Assembly: GCF_001949145.1 (NCBI RefSeq)
Contig: NW_019091493.1
Coordinates: 740,413-804,412, forward strand
DNA: 64,000 bases
Origin: Acanthaster planci
Taxonomy: Eukaryota; Echinodermata; Asteroidea; Valvatida; Acanthasteridae
Reading direction: 5' to 3'
The position numbers and the translations under genes were made by a program. Positions 1 to 12,439 of this stretch are shown in pieces. The notes under the pieces are model-generated. The model was not told the DNA's origin and did not search any database. It was given only the letters and a program-made list of their open reading frames with translations. The stretch's first letter is position 1. Every line of letters begins with the position of its first letter.

Positions 1-1144
1 GTGCCCTCAAAAGAGGAAGCAGAGCTGTCTGTTCAAGTCACAGCCAAAATGCTGGCAGGACTGGGATTTAGCATACACTCCACCAAATCAGTGTTCACCC
101 CTTGACAAGAGATGGAATATTTAGGGTTTATTATTGACTCTAAGCAAATGAAAGTTGTTTTGCCAGCTGCAAAAAGCAAGGAACTTAAAGTGGTTTGCCA
201 GTCCCTACTGGCTGCATCCAAACCCAGAATTAGACAGATGGCTAAGGTTATAGGCAAGTTACCTTCATTCCCGGCTGTGCAAAATGGGCCATTACACTAC
301 AGACAGCTGGAAAAGGAGAAAACTTTGGCACTGGAAGCGAACTATGGCCACTTTGACAGGTGCATGTACTTGTCTCCACCCACCAAGGAGGGACTGCATT
401 GGTGGATTCAAAATATTGATAGTTCTTTTGCCTCCATTTATAGAGGCAGACCTGATGTGGAACTCATGTCAGATGCATCATGAAAAGGATGGAGGGCTAC
501 CAATGGCTCCACCCATATAGGGGGTCGTTGGAACAGTGCTGAATCTAGGAGAGCAGAGGAAAATGAAATGAATTATGTTGAACTCCTAGCAGCCGTCTTC
601 GCCCTGAAATCCTTCTGCGGGAACATGCACAATATCCATGTTAAATTGAATCTTGATAACATGACAGCAGTAGCCTACATTGCCCATATGGGGGGTATTC
701 AAAATTAGAGAGCTGCAACTCACTGGCTAAGCAATTGTGGAAGTGGTGTATAGAAAGAGCCATTTGGATATTGGTTTCCCATTTACCTGGGGTAGAAAAC
801 ACTGTAGCACATCGAAAGTCACAAGAATTTCAAGATGAAACAGAGTGGATGCTCAATAAGAAGATATTTAATCAGTTATGGGAGTTCTTTGGCAGGCCAG
901 TTATAGATATCTTTGCTACCCGGTTAAATACCCAACTTCCCCGATATGTATCATGGAAACCCAACCCAGAAGCTGAGGCAGTTGATGAACTCTTCATAAG
1001 CTGGGGGTCGTTGTACTTTTATGCCTTCCCACCCTTCTGCCTTGTCAGAAAATGCTTACAAAAGATAGTTTCAGACAAAGCAGAAGGAATTCTGATCATC
1101 CCAAAATGGCCTACCCAGACATGGTTCCCCAAAATGCTCAGCCT
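1..1144 (+). pseudogene. DIRS-like retrotransposon RT-RNase H fragment
   Basis: The left edge of the window lies inside a reverse transcriptase/RNase H reading frame of the DIRS type. Seen: the RT connection 'EYLGFIIDSKQMKV' (112 on), an RNase H-like 'MSDAS' followed later by 'EMNYVELLAAVFALKSF', and the C-terminal block 'FATRLNTQLPRYVSWKPNP' with 'YAFPPF' and 'WPTQTWFP' (735-1144). This last block is characteristic of DIRS1-like polyproteins and separates them from LTR elements. The frame is broken by a stop at 103-105, a stop at 481-483 and a frameshift near 709, so the copy is dead. The 5' part lies outside the window. It is cut at 1145 by a MITE, beyond which the same element resumes. Family assignment is from remembered motif patterns, not a search. 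Confidence 0.8.
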
Positions 1145-1569
1145 GTAAACCCCTTGACGACAGGAATTTCTTCCCGAAAGCCAACTCCAAGAATTCCAGC
1201 CTCGCTTGGCCACGAAGGCCACCTGCCAAACCACAAATTCTCGGTTTGTGGCCCTGCGTGCTCTGCAAGCTTTGAATTACAGGGTGAAAAGGCTGATTGT
1301 TCAGTGGCATGTGGCTCTACTCGCCCTTCCACATTCCCATTGCCTCTTTTCAAAGTGGGGACTATTGTGAAGCTGATGATTATGATATAAAATCGGTCTT
1401 TTCATTTCTGAGCTATGCACAAAGACCAGTTACCATATATACAAGAGCCAGGGTCTGCCTTCTTTCACCGTGTTCGCTCGAGCGTGGGCCAAGAATAATA
1501 CTTGAAAAGCAGGCTGAGGATCTCAATTTTTACGGCGGCTATAGCTGCTTTCCGGTGCGAAGGGGTTAA
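1145..1569. mobile_element. piggyBac-type MITE, copy A1 (inserted in DIRS)
   Basis: A 425-bp non-coding element sits between two parts of the DIRS-like frame. Its left end reads GTAAACCCCTTGACG, a mutated TTAACCCCTT end. Its right end reads GAAGGGGTTAA (TTAA at 1566-1569). The interior matches the element at 7351-7745 over most of its length, for example CACGAAGGCCACCTGCCAAA and AGGGTGAAAAGGCTGATTGT. The ends match those of the piggyBac element at 29082-32146, so it was probably mobilised by that transposase (inference). ORFs crossing it are shadows of a non-coding repeat. Confidence 0.82.
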
Positions 1570-2590
1570 TTCAGATACCTGTTGCAATGCCCAAAAAATG
1601 CAATCTACTACCCAACCTGTTTCTGGTAATTACCACCCACTAAACCAGAAACTGGAACTCCTTTGTTGTTGGTTGTCCGGCAATCCATCAAAAGTACAGG
1701 AGTTCCAAAGACAGCTGCCTACATTATCCACTCCTCTAGGAGACAGTCAACCAGGATGCAGTACAGCGGATACATCGAGCGATGGCTTAACTTTAGCAGT
1801 TCGAGGAAAACAAATCCTCTGCAGGCAAATACAGTGGACATGTGACATTCCTGACTGACATTTTGAACGAGGACTAGGCTTGAACTCGCTTAACGTTGCA
1901 CGAAGTGCGCTTTCATCCTTTGTAGTTTTACAGGGGGGTAAACACCCCCGTATTTTCAGATTCCTGAAAGGGGCATTTACCCGGAGACCTCCAGCCCAAA
2001 GGTACACTTTGGTAAAACTGTGTTTGACTATTTGTGCAAATTGTCTCCTGCCCACATTCTCTCACTGAAGGAACTGACATTTAAACTAGTCATGCTTCTG
2101 GCATAGGTTACCGCGCAGAGAACACAGACTTTACACAAACTCCACCTGAACAAGATGCAGTTGAAAGCCAGCTCTGCCATCTTCACCATCCGGGATCTGC
2201 TCAAGCAAAGTAAACCCGGGAACAGTGGAATGATCATCAAACTTAAAGCATACCCCCCGGACCAATGCCTGTGTGTGTACACCTACCTTAAACACTACCT
2301 GGCACAAACCAGTTCGCTCAGGAATCGGGGTCAAAGCAAAGAAAAACAGCTTCTAATCAGTTACAGGCTCCCACATGGTGCCGTCAGTAAGGACTCTGTT
2401 GCAAGATGGATCTACATAGTGTTGCATCAAGCGCCTCATGCTTAAGTCTCACTCAACGCGAACAGCTGCCGCATCCACTGCAAACAGAGCGGGAGTGCCT
2501 ATCAGTACAGTCTGCATAAATTCTTGAGCTGCACTTTAAGTCATGAAGGTGATCTCTGCGATGGGAGAAGAAACAAACGGAAAACAGGCC
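1570..2590 (+). pseudogene. DIRS-like tyrosine recombinase fragment
   Basis: The DIRS-like element continues after the MITE. First comes the inter-domain segment 'HPLNQKLELLCCWLSGNPSK' (frame of 1502-1858). Then comes a phage-integrase-like tyrosine recombinase: 'LNVARSALSSFVVLQGG' with 'FRFLKGAFTRRPP' (1880-2066), 'SAIFTIRDLLKQSKPG' with 'KLKAYPPDQCLCVYTYLKHY' (2155-2330), and an HSTR box (His codon at 2450, Arg codon at 2459) that fits the H-x-x-R motif of tyrosine recombinases, followed by 'AAASTANRAGVP'. The parts lie in three frames with stops near 2066, 2443 and 2528. I do not see the active-site tyrosine. DIRS elements integrate with this enzyme instead of a DDE integrase. Confidence 0.8.
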
Positions 2591-2620
2591 TATACCCCTA
2601 GAAGTCAGATCAATTGTTAT

Positions 2621-3131
2621 TTAACCACTTCTGTTTTCAATATTCTTTAAAAATTCTTTTCTTCATTTACTGGACACTTACACCCACACAAAGGACTGTC
2701 TAGTGGCCACTCTAGTCTGACAGACAAAATCTATTGATGCCCGAGTATTTCAGCGAGGCCTGCAACTTTGTAAAAAGAGCCCAGATTGTGCAGTGTTATA
2801 TAACTTTCTTTTGTTAACGAACCTGGCACAGTGCGCTGCTGACCTCATTTCAATAGGGGCCAGATTAACATGCAACGGTGCTGTGTGGCTCATCGCTGAA
2901 AGGGTGGAGACCCTTTCTCCCCAGTGGAAATCCGCTCGCACTAAATGCCCCAAACCATGGTATACTGTTTCAAAACAAGGCTGGATTATCTCGACTATTG
3001 AAAGTGAAAGAAATGTTTGTAATGCCCAGCAGCCTGGTTTTTTGTTCAGAGTACGGTCTTTCGTTACAAGGCTCAGTTCCCTTTGTCTGATTTCGTGTCC
3101 GGTACCGGAAACCCCAGTGGCAAGTGGTTAA
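2621..3131. mobile_element. TTAA-flanked MITE family B, copy B1
   Basis: A 511-bp element bounded by TTAA (2621-2624 and 3128-3131) with short inverted ends TTAACCACTT ... AAGTGGTTAA. The interior is shared with 52687-53159 (for example ACCCGAGTATTTCAGC-type text and AAAAAGAGCCCAGATTGTG), and its first ~100 bp are shared with 32509-32610. TTAA target duplication is diagnostic of piggyBac-superfamily transposition, but this terminus (CCACTT) differs from the CCCCTT ends of the piggyBac elements here. No coding capacity is seen. Confidence 0.75.
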
Positions 3132-5479
3132 AATGAAGTAAATCTGTGAATGTAATGTTCACAGCACAATATTAATTTAATCGGGTGAAAAAAAAGTCTC
3201 TGAGCTGGCGGGTGCATCCACACTGCCGAATAGTTTTCCTGACATTGAACAGACATTTGAAAAAGCAGAGATTGCATGCTCACTGGAAAGTCCCAACTTA
3301 GTGGCCTTTTAATGCATGATGGAAGCATTTTATGGCAAAAAAAAAGCTGCAAAAGCGTTCATATCTGAACAAAAACTTAAAACATAAATGAAATCAAGAT
3401 AGTTACACAATAAATTGTGTTCTGAAATGTCAGTAAACAGTTGAAACTTCACAAAATGGGTTTATTTCTGTGCCCGGGCTGCTCGGGAAAGCTGGTGGTA
3501 TCAGTGGTGGTGTAGTGGGATATGCTTGCTGACAATTTTTGGATGTCTCAGCTAAGGCCATCCTAACAAGTGGGCAGTAAGAAAATATTTTGCATGCTCA
3601 TCCAAGCATGTAAGTTTACCAACGATCAAGGATTGATAATTTTTGTTTCCAAGCAACAATGAAAGATTTATTACTGCTATTCTCCATCTCCTCATTTGAA
3701 AAATCTATAAAAGCAGTTCCTTTCAATATCAGTTGACGGCCATGCAGTATGTGGATGGAGATCCCCATAATATCAGATGTATTCATGAGGTTGGTTATTT
3801 GCATAAGCCTTGCATATTGCGTTTCATCCACAGGTGCGTCTGGTTGTCAAGGGGTCTTGTGTTTGGCAGGGACTGGCATGTTCTAGTTGATACTGCGGGA
3901 TGTCCGTGGCACAGAACAGTTGGTCAATTATGGTTGAGCATAATTGCATTTGATTTAACACTCACGTGACATTTTTGCACTTACATGTAACTCAGGCCTG
4001 GCCTAAGTAACCAACCAAGCTGGTTGTTTCGAAAAGTATCTCACAGTGCAATGCAAAAACATTGTCATGTAGCTGAGATGAAAGGTGCAAAAGAAAGTTG
4101 ATGCTGTTTTCAAGGCTTCAGAAAAATTGTTACATTTAGGGGAAATTTGGTTCAAGTCAAGTAAGTCATGAAATAAAGGCCATACATGTATGTATGTCTG
4201 GATTTGCGTTGCTTTCTACAGTTTGAATTTGTTACAATTTTAATTTTTGGCAGACCTTTGACCCAGTTAGGCACTTTGAGTTATGTGAGATACATTGTTA
4301 CCACGTATTGCACATGCATGTTATGACGTTAAAGATAAGTGAAGCCAATGTGCTGAAAGTGAACTGAAAATCAAAAGCAGATGGGTGCTTTGTTTAAGTT
4401 TTTACATTATTTGATTCAAATGAGCTTCACCATTCTAAACATTTGTAAAACCAATTGTTGCTCTGGTACTTTGATGCTGTGGTTCACTATGTTACAATGT
4501 GTACACAGCTGAAGGATTACTTACATGTAAATGTAAGCAGCATTTTTATTCTTTTGTCAGAAACCCTGTTTAAATGAATGGATCCTCACAAATATTTTAC
4601 AAATTTGTGAAAAGCATATTCTGCAAAACTGAACCGGAGCCAGCGACATTTTGTTTTTTAGGGGGATTACAGTACAGCTCACATTAAATGCAACATGGTG
4701 CCTGGATCAATTCTGCACATCTTGTACGTGTATAGGGTAGATTACCCATGGTATTGGATTAGATGGGGATTAACAACAGATAATAAAACCGCAAACCTTG
4801 CCCAGTGGTGATATGCCATTACCAGCACTATTGGTATGTTGCATGATATCTTGTTTGCTTGGGTTTTCAGCATTGTTTAATGACCATGGAACACGCTATT
4901 GAATACTTCCATAACCAGTAGTGTTGCTAGATGGACACAGGACACGATACCAGTACAGGCCAGGTACTGTTAAAAATGTTGAAAGCTCTTGGTAAGCCTG
5001 TAATTAACGGGAAACCGTATAGAGCTCAATCCAAAGGAGAGGCCGGTGAAAATATTCTGCTGAACTGGCTGCAGTCATTTTCCCATTTGCGGATTACAAA
5101 AATTACTAAAACTGATTTGCAGTTCAAATAATCCTCAAATTTCAGTGAAATACGGTTAATATTTCACCTTGTGAACAGGAGAGACTACAATTTTGTTGTA
5201 TGTGAAAAATTCAAACATTTAAATGTTAAATTTAACTGACAGGGTTGACGAATATGATGACGATGACACTTTTGATTATGTTAGGTCTTCTGGAACAGTT
5301 TATTGAACCACTTTTTGGATCGCTTCAAAAAAAATTTGTCGGGAATGTAAAGTAATCAAGCAAAAAAAAATTTTCCGGCCAAAACCCCTACAAGAAGCTG
5401 ATTTTCTAACAAATTATTTCTTTACTTACTGAAAATAACTTTGTTAACAATTAAAGCTCAAACTTGCGTAAATTTGATT
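3132..5479. other. Non-coding AT-rich DNA, probably KDM4 intron
   Basis: About 2.3 kb without recognisable coding sequence. ORFs are short and have no family resemblance. A 66-codon ORF at 4931-5131 is unrecognised. Text such as ACATGTATGTATG occurs repeatedly. No RNA gene was seen. Confidence 0.5.
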
Positions 5480-5960
5480 TAAGTTTTATTTCAGCTGCGC
5501 AGCAAGCGAGCTGCCGATCCCAAGTCCGTCCCCGTTCGCCGTGTGTTTATAAACCCAGTACGTCACATTCGAATCTAGTTTGTACGTATAGTTGAGGCTG
5601 CCACATGCATGTGTATACTAGCACGTGCTACAGAATAAGGAAAAGAAAACATTCAGCCTTCGGAAAAGTTCAATAAAATTAATGAAAGCAGATTTTATAC
5701 ATTTCATGCGATATGCATTCAGTGTAAGAGTTGATGTATTGAATATGTACTTGGAATCACACGCAGCGAGTGACGTTCTGCCTTATAATTTTCTAAGGAG
5801 GTGATTCATTCGAATGTTTCTTTTTCGTTTGTGATTGCGAAATCGGTCCGAAATTATTCTTCTAGAAATTTTCGGAAATGCAATTTGTACAAAAGAGAAG
5901 CTGACATTTCATCTTCCAAAACAGCACTCGTCCCAGCGAAAATGTGATATCGAATAACAG
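5480..5960. repeat. Interspersed repeat family R, copy 1
   Basis: This stretch is a diverged match to 9416-9870. Shared landmarks in the same order are ACGTCAC near the left, CAGC(C/T)TTCGG, GCACGTAG/CACGCAGCGAGTGAC, TCTAGAAATTTTC, TTTTGTACAA and AGAAGCT(C/G)ACATTTCA. No terminal inverted repeat or target duplication was identified, so the class is unknown. It may be an old duplication that includes regulatory sequence. Confidence 0.5.
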
Positions 5961-7350
5961 TTTTAAAAGTTGGCTTTTCCTCCCAAGCGATCCGCGACAG
6001 GGAAAAATCCAGAACTGGGAAAAGGACTTTATCATTTTGGTAAATTTTATTTGCCTTTTTTTTGTTAACTGATGTTTTCATTTGTCCGTGAGTGTATATA
6101 CCCTAATGGCTAATCTGTGCACTATTTACTCTAAAATATCAACTGATAAATTGTTGGACCGTATTTGGGGGCGGGAGAGATGGGGAAAAAACGTCCTGTA
6201 CAAGGGTCTTTTCTATGACCTGAACCGGCCCGGCTTTCCTGTTCACACGTTAACTGTACGTTTATTTTCAGCAATGACAGAAATCAAACATTCCTTGAAT
6301 GAGTGTTTCAGCATGGTACCATGTGAACACAGGTTTGAAAAACTCGTCACGGAAGCCATGTGGCCGATTCACAAATACTCGGATCCAACGTTAAAAACAT
6401 CAAGCACGACATGCAAGGGTCAGGAGCTGGTGACCCGCTCCTCGGACAACAGATAGTTCACATTAAACCTAGATATGAACAGATCTGCTGAACTACCTGT
6501 GTACCATTGTTTACGTACATGTACGTCGACATTATTACGTTTATTTTATGTAATTGACTTTCCACAATTTTGAAAATTTGACTCTGATATCCAAAAAAGA
6601 AACAGAGTTCAACAGATGAAACACCAAACGTAAAGAAAACAGTCAAATAGGTTGAACATAAAAAAGTGTTTTAGAGAAATCAATTGGGATTTCCATGCAA
6701 ACTGAATGCCATAACGGCATCGCAGTGTGCGGTGGTATACAATGATGTACATGGACGTGTTTGTCCTGTGATGAGGCCTTTCCCAAAAGTTGAGAATCGC
6801 ATTTGCAGCGAACAGTTAAACGTAACGATGAGATTTAGTGGAAGACAGACAGAAGGGTTGTTTCAGTTTGCCTGAATTGCACATGCACATTGATAAAAGG
6901 CAATTACTGCCCAAACTAAAGTTCGTTCCCGAACTTGTCCAGTGGTAGTCCATGGCATGTCCATGTCATTTGTCCATGCAGGAACAGCAATAATAGACCC
7001 CTTGCAGTTGGTACACTGTATAGCAAGGAAGCTTTGTTTGTTCGGACTTGCTGGTTGTTCGAAGCGTTATTAGTGCATGGGATCATTGGCCCAGTGGCAG
7101 GTCTGGACAATCAAAATAGTGGCTGGGAAAAGTCGGCTTTTTGTTGTGAGCTATTATGTGTGTACTGTTACAGGTAGACTTGCAGTCAGTGGCGTTTGGG
7201 GGGAGTTCACCAACAGATATTTCAAAATCAAATATCAATAATTTTTTACATTTATTAGATAAAATCGGGTTGAGGAAATTTTAAGGTAAACCCAACTAAC
7301 CTAGATTTTTCACCAGACATTGTTGCAAAACACTGCGAATTATATTTACT
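5961..7350. other. Non-coding DNA, no recognisable gene
   Basis: Contains a 124-codon open frame on the + strand (6082-6456) with no motif I recognise and nothing to suggest splicing to a gene. I see no RNA gene or terminal repeat. Confidence 0.45.
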
Positions 7351-7745
7351 TTAACCCCTTCTCGATGGGAATTTCTTTCCGAAAGCCGACTCCAAGAATT
7401 CCGACTCCCAGCCTCGCTTGGCCACGAAGGCCACCTGCCAAACTGCAAATTCTCGGTATGTGGCCCAGCGTGCTCTGCACGCTTTGAATTACAGGGTGAA
7501 AAGGCTGATTGTTCTGTGGCTCTTTTCAAAGTGGGGACTATCGTGATGCTGGTGATTATGATGCAAATTCGGTCTTTTCATTTCTGGGCTACACACAAAG
7601 ACCAATTACCATATACACAAGAGCCAGTGTCTGCCTTCTTTCACGGTGTCTGCTTGAGCATGGGCTAAGAATAATAGCTGAAAAGCGGGCTGAGGATCTC
7701 AATTTTTATGGCGTGTCTTAACGCCTCCCGCCGTGAAGGGGTAGA
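7351..7745. mobile_element. piggyBac-type MITE, copy A2
   Basis: A 395-bp element starting TTAACCCCTTCTCG at 7351 and ending CCGCCGTGAAGGGGTAGA near 7745 (right TTAA mutated to TAGA). It is a clear relative of the element at 1145-1569, sharing the GAATTTCTT(C/T)CCGAAAGCC, CCTCGCTTGGCCACGAAGG and CAATTTTTA(C/T)GGCG blocks. Its right end resembles the left end of the 29082-32146 piggyBac read in reverse. Non-coding. Confidence 0.82.
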
Positions 7746-9415
7746 GTTACCCGATGTGACTTTTCGTGTTATAAACAAATTTGTATACATTTCAGTACAT
7801 TTTGGGAAGAGAGCAAATCTATAAATGCATTGCTATAATGAAGATATGATACAAATGCTATGATCTCTACCTGTATGTACTATGCAAATTGTGTTCCTCC
7901 ATGGACATACACAATGACCTTCCAGCAAAACAAGCAGGAAAGGCAGGTAAACCTCCAATAAACGTTTATAACCTCCATGCTTTGCATATCAATGCCAAGG
8001 CTGATCTGAAGCAATTTACTGGTTTTACAGGGATTAAGCTTGGGAAGAATGCAGTGAATAAGCACAGGTGTTCTTGCTGACCGGATTTAAGGTTGGGGGT
8101 AATGAATAAGGTGAACATGTTCGTACACTATATCGGCTCGTAACCAGTACAAAAGGATCTCCTGTAATTTGGAAGTCGGGAGATTGAAAACATGTACAGC
8201 TCACTTTCTGGCATCAAAGTTTGAATTTTTTGTGCTTGTCTATATGAAGCAAATAGCCCAATCGAGCTGTCCATGTCTAGCTTTTTTATGGGATAGAAAT
8301 CTGAAAGAAATCCGGCAAATACCTGTAGTAAGTTTCTGTCCCAACATTTTCTACAGATAACCCCAAAACTTCCGTGCCAGGCTTGCAGCTGAACTGCCCC
8401 AACAAGTGAGCCAGCCAAAATGTGCCAACACATTTTCAATTTGCCTTATAATTTTCCCTTGGCCACTTCAAACAGAGCGTTCACACCAAACTTCAAGGGA
8501 AAAGGAGAGCCAGTAAACAGAGGATTATGCATATTACTTCCTGAACTTAATATGGCATGGCATAGATACCACACCGAATGCACGCATAAAAACATGATGA
8601 AAAAAATGAATGAAAAATGGAGTTATGCCGCACCAGTGCTCGACATACATATATCCAATGGGAATGCTGATTTTGTTGGGCGGGTGCACCCGTTGAAGTA
8701 CACGCTCCAGGCTTCCACTCGCGCAACAAGATATGGTTCTCGAGTGGCCTAACTTGCCCTTCATTTTATCATATTTGATCAAAGTTACTGTATGAATGCG
8801 TTGTAATAAAAGTTGGCCAGATCTCTAAATTGCTTGCAAATCTCAAACAACAAAATGCTGTTGTCCATTAAAAAAAAACAAAAACAAAACTGATGGAAAA
8901 GCCAAAATATCGACCAAAGAATTACAGGGCAGAAGGTCATTCACTACGTGTGATTTCAAGTATGTTTCTGTACTCAATTTTTCATTTATTATAAGCTCTT
9001 GCAAATAATGTATGTCACATGGAAATGATTTTTATTGTTTTTATTTATTGAATATTTGCTGACCGAAAGCTAAACATGTATTTTTCCCAGTTCCAGATCA
9101 TGCTAACAAGTACGGTTATTTTCCTAGTTCCGGATCGTGAAGATTATTCAGTCAGATTGCAGCTTCCGAAAAACAAAGAAAAACCTCGTATTGATTGTGA
9201 AATGTATGATGAAAGTGAGGCCAATGCTTTTCTTTGTTCTGGATCAGTAAAAGTAACAACAGGAAAATCTATTTTCAGTCACAACTATTGTAACAAGCTG
9301 ACTTTTTGTTTAATGTAATATTTCTTAATTTAGAGAAAATTAGTTAACATAAGAATTAAAATGAATTAAGAAGTAGAAATTGCATGGATTTTGACTCGAC
9401 TTTTTCTGCTTTATA
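7746..9415. other. Non-coding DNA, no recognisable gene
   Basis: Short ORFs only. An 80-codon + strand frame at 9076-9318 contains acidic text ('DCEMYDESEANAF') just left of repeat R copy 2. A loosely similar acidic string lies left of copy 1, so both could be part of a longer duplicated unit. That similarity is weak. Confidence 0.4.
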
Positions 9416-9870
9416 CAGCGAACAACCAATAATACATCCCCCCGCACCGCAAGTTGACAAACCTATTACGTCACATACATGTACATTTCTCCAACGCCCA
9501 TGTACTTGAGTTCCCAACGTATTTGCGTGCACTTAATGCATGATCCATAAAATGTGTTCAGCTTTCGGCCAATTTTTAAAAACCCGGAAACTCAAAAAGT
9601 CATATTGATTACATGAAAATGTTCTTATGTATGTCAAGTATGATAAAAATAATTGGAATGGCACGTAGTGAGTGACCTATCGCCCTGTAAAGTTTTGTCC
9701 AGTTTTTGGCTCCTGTGATCATTTTGACAAACTGTTCAAAAATGTCGAAGTGCAAATCAGAAATCTGGCCCAAATTTCTGTTCTAGAAATTTTCTGAGAA
9801 CAAATTTTGTACAAGAAGAAGCTCACATTTCAAATTCAAACAGCACCTCTTGTAAAATGTAGAAATGAAG
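9416..9870. repeat. Interspersed repeat family R, copy 2
   Basis: Partner of the repeat at 5480-5960, in the same orientation about 3.9 kb downstream. The best-conserved part is the right half, with GAAATC(T)GG(T/C)CC, TTCTAGAAATTTTC and AGAAGCTCACATTTCA. Function unknown. Confidence 0.5.
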
Positions 9871-11989
9871 AACAACACAAACAAGGTACGTTTTTTATTT
9901 CAAGTGATCTGGAACTAGGAAAAATCACTCGGGAAATAACCTGTACATTGTATGCACATACATGTACTGTACATGTATGTGGTGAACTCAGCTACACGTA
10001 ACAGGTTTTGTGTGACACAGTGGGGTTTTGTGGGACTCGCATGTATGCGGTATAGCTCGTAACGAACTGGGCGGTTTGTCTGCTCAGAATTTACCCAAGC
10101 TCCTGGTTTAATTTACCGGAATTCAGGTAAATGAAGCAGTTTTCTTCAAACCAAGAAATTCTTCAATTGACACTGGGCGTTGATGTATTACAGTTATTCT
10201 GGTTTAAAAATTGATTTCTCTCTTGATTCCTCATCGTACATGAAGTTTTAGAAGCGACTAGGGAACTGAACAAACCCATCCAAATCTTGGACAAGTGTTG
10301 TCACTTTCCTTGATCCAATCAGTCCGAATTAAAAGTTACACATTTTGAAAGTTATTGTGTAAGATCTGATAAACATAGTGGTGATTACTGACAATAGCTT
10401 CAGTGGAATTTAGGACTATTTGAGCTGCAGTTAGATTGAATAATTTTCAAAACCTGAAATAGGGAAATTACTGTTCTTTTGATTGTACCATAGTTTTCTT
10501 CCTTTACACTGTAACCAAAATTGACCGTGTCGAGTTTTGATTTTAAGAACTAGGCAACAAGTGAACAAATAAATGTACCGATTACACATACATTCTTTAT
10601 TGAAGAAATTCCAAAGAATCACAAGAAAGCCTTAAGTGGTTCATTGTACCGTTTACCAGGGGAATTAGAAAACGCTCCGTGTGGTTAACACTGTCAATAA
10701 GTTGCAGTATTGTGTAGTTATTGGCCTGATGAATGATAAGAGATATTACGACGTCAGCAGGGATTAAGTATCTGCACCGTGCAGACACTTTGATCATACC
10801 GTGTATCAGACACTGTTACAACGGTAACGGTGTTACCATGGGTGATCGTGTTCTATTTGTCCGTTTACTGTGAGCAGTACTGTATGAAAGAGTGGACCCG
10901 TGCATTCTTGTGCCTGTTTGTGAGGTTGGTGTTTAAAGATCTACTTTTTATGTGTAAGTGTACCTAGAACCAGAAAGCTCCAGCCATGACAAAGGCATTG
11001 TGTGTATCTGGCCTACTGCATGTACATGTACAGTGCGTGCACCCATGCGCAAATGGTCTAGTAGGTGCTCTGTGTATGTACCTGCATGCCTTTTGCTTGT
11101 TAATGGACAGGTGCTAATGGTCACTATTTGTATTCAAATGTAATGCACCCTGAGACTAGTCCATATACCAATATTTTGATGGTTCTGTACTGAGCTGGCA
11201 AAACTTGTTACTGTAATGACACAACCCCACAAAAACCATTCCATTGGTTCCATTGGTCAATGCAAGACATACACATAGTTATGTTTACAAAACACAGGCA
11301 TGCAGGTTTTCCTTGGATTAGCTGATTTCCCTGTTTTTCACTTCAGATTTATGCCATTGAAAATCGGAAAAACACTGTACAAAGTCTTACAAAGAATGGA
11401 ATTTCCTCAGTTTTGTCACAGTTCAAGTTGCATATCTGTAAACAAATTATACATTGTGCAGAAATTACAGTGGTGGCTCCTCGTTGTTCATGAAAGTTGT
11501 GTTGCAGATTCCCAATTTATCCGAGGCACTATTGAAGTTCCCACACATCCTTCAGGCAATACTGGCATGATGCAATCATTCCACACACAAACTAAATCAA
11601 CCCCATGGACCAATTTGTATAATGAAACATGTCACCTTTGTTGATTTCGTCTTGTACTCGTTCTTCCATTGTGCATGTGGATGTGCAATATGTTTTGGAC
11701 CCCATGACAGCATGATTATTCAACTGGGCAATCATGTGCTACAAAGAAAGGCTGGATTTGGTCAGCTGTAACTGAAGTTTTCATGTATTTTGCAATCTTA
11801 TTTTATTGATTGGTTCAAGATAAACTTAAATGTTAATTATCGTACATTACTGCAAATCGTAGGGCCCCCAAAATAGTCCAAAACTGGATGAAAAAATAAA
11901 ATTATTAAATCCGGAAGATGCAGACCCTACAAGGCCATTTTTCAACTCGACAGGCCACACATGACATACCTCACAAACATACATGTATA
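9871..11989. other. Non-coding DNA, no recognisable gene
   Basis: About 2.1 kb with short unrelated ORFs (longest 114 codons at 11300-11644, unrecognised). Several ACATGTAC words are present. Presumed KDM4 intron. Confidence 0.45.
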
Positions 11990-12150
11990 TGTCACAAGCT
12001 GGGTTCTAAACAACTTAGGTTTTGAGTTTCTGGAACACGTCACTAATGAAAATCCGAGTTCCAACTCCTTTTATTAAAAATAAATAGTTTTTGCCAAATA
12101 ATGAAACATAAACTTCAAAACCTAAATTGTTTAGAACCCGACTTGTGACA
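11990..12150. repeat. Palindromic mini-element
   Basis: About 160 bp whose two arms are near-perfect reverse complements. The left arm is TGTCACAAGCTGGGTTCTAA and continues AACAACTTAGGTTTTGA. The right arm reads the same from the other strand (TGTCACAAGTCGGGTTCTAA). The arms are about 45 bp around an AT-rich loop. This is the shape of a foldback MITE; class unknown. Confidence 0.7.
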
Positions 12151-12439
12151 ATATGTATGGGCAGGCATTGTGCAGTGCGGTATGCATAGCTTCCTCTGTG
12201 GATTTGCCGTAGTACTAGTATCACTCGGGGGTTAATGCATCGTGAAAGGCTTGTTTGCCATGGGTCCTGTGTTTGAGGCCTGATAATCTCCCCTTGACAA
12301 AAAAGCACTGAGACTGCCTTGGACAATGCTAGGAGTGCTCTGAAAAAGGGTTAAACATTTTGGTTCCTACTAGAATTTTCTTTCGTATTTCATGCATTAC
12401 ATAATATGTCAAAATAACATTTTCGATTTGAAGTCCTAG

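Noticed and set aside
1052-1390. ORFs inside MITE A1 as genes
   Set aside because: They overlap a non-coding repeat shared with 7351-7745, whose frames differ.
6082-6456. 124-codon ORF as a JmjN/JmjC exon of KDM4
   Set aside because: None of the catalytic-domain motifs (such as the HxD iron-binding region) are present.
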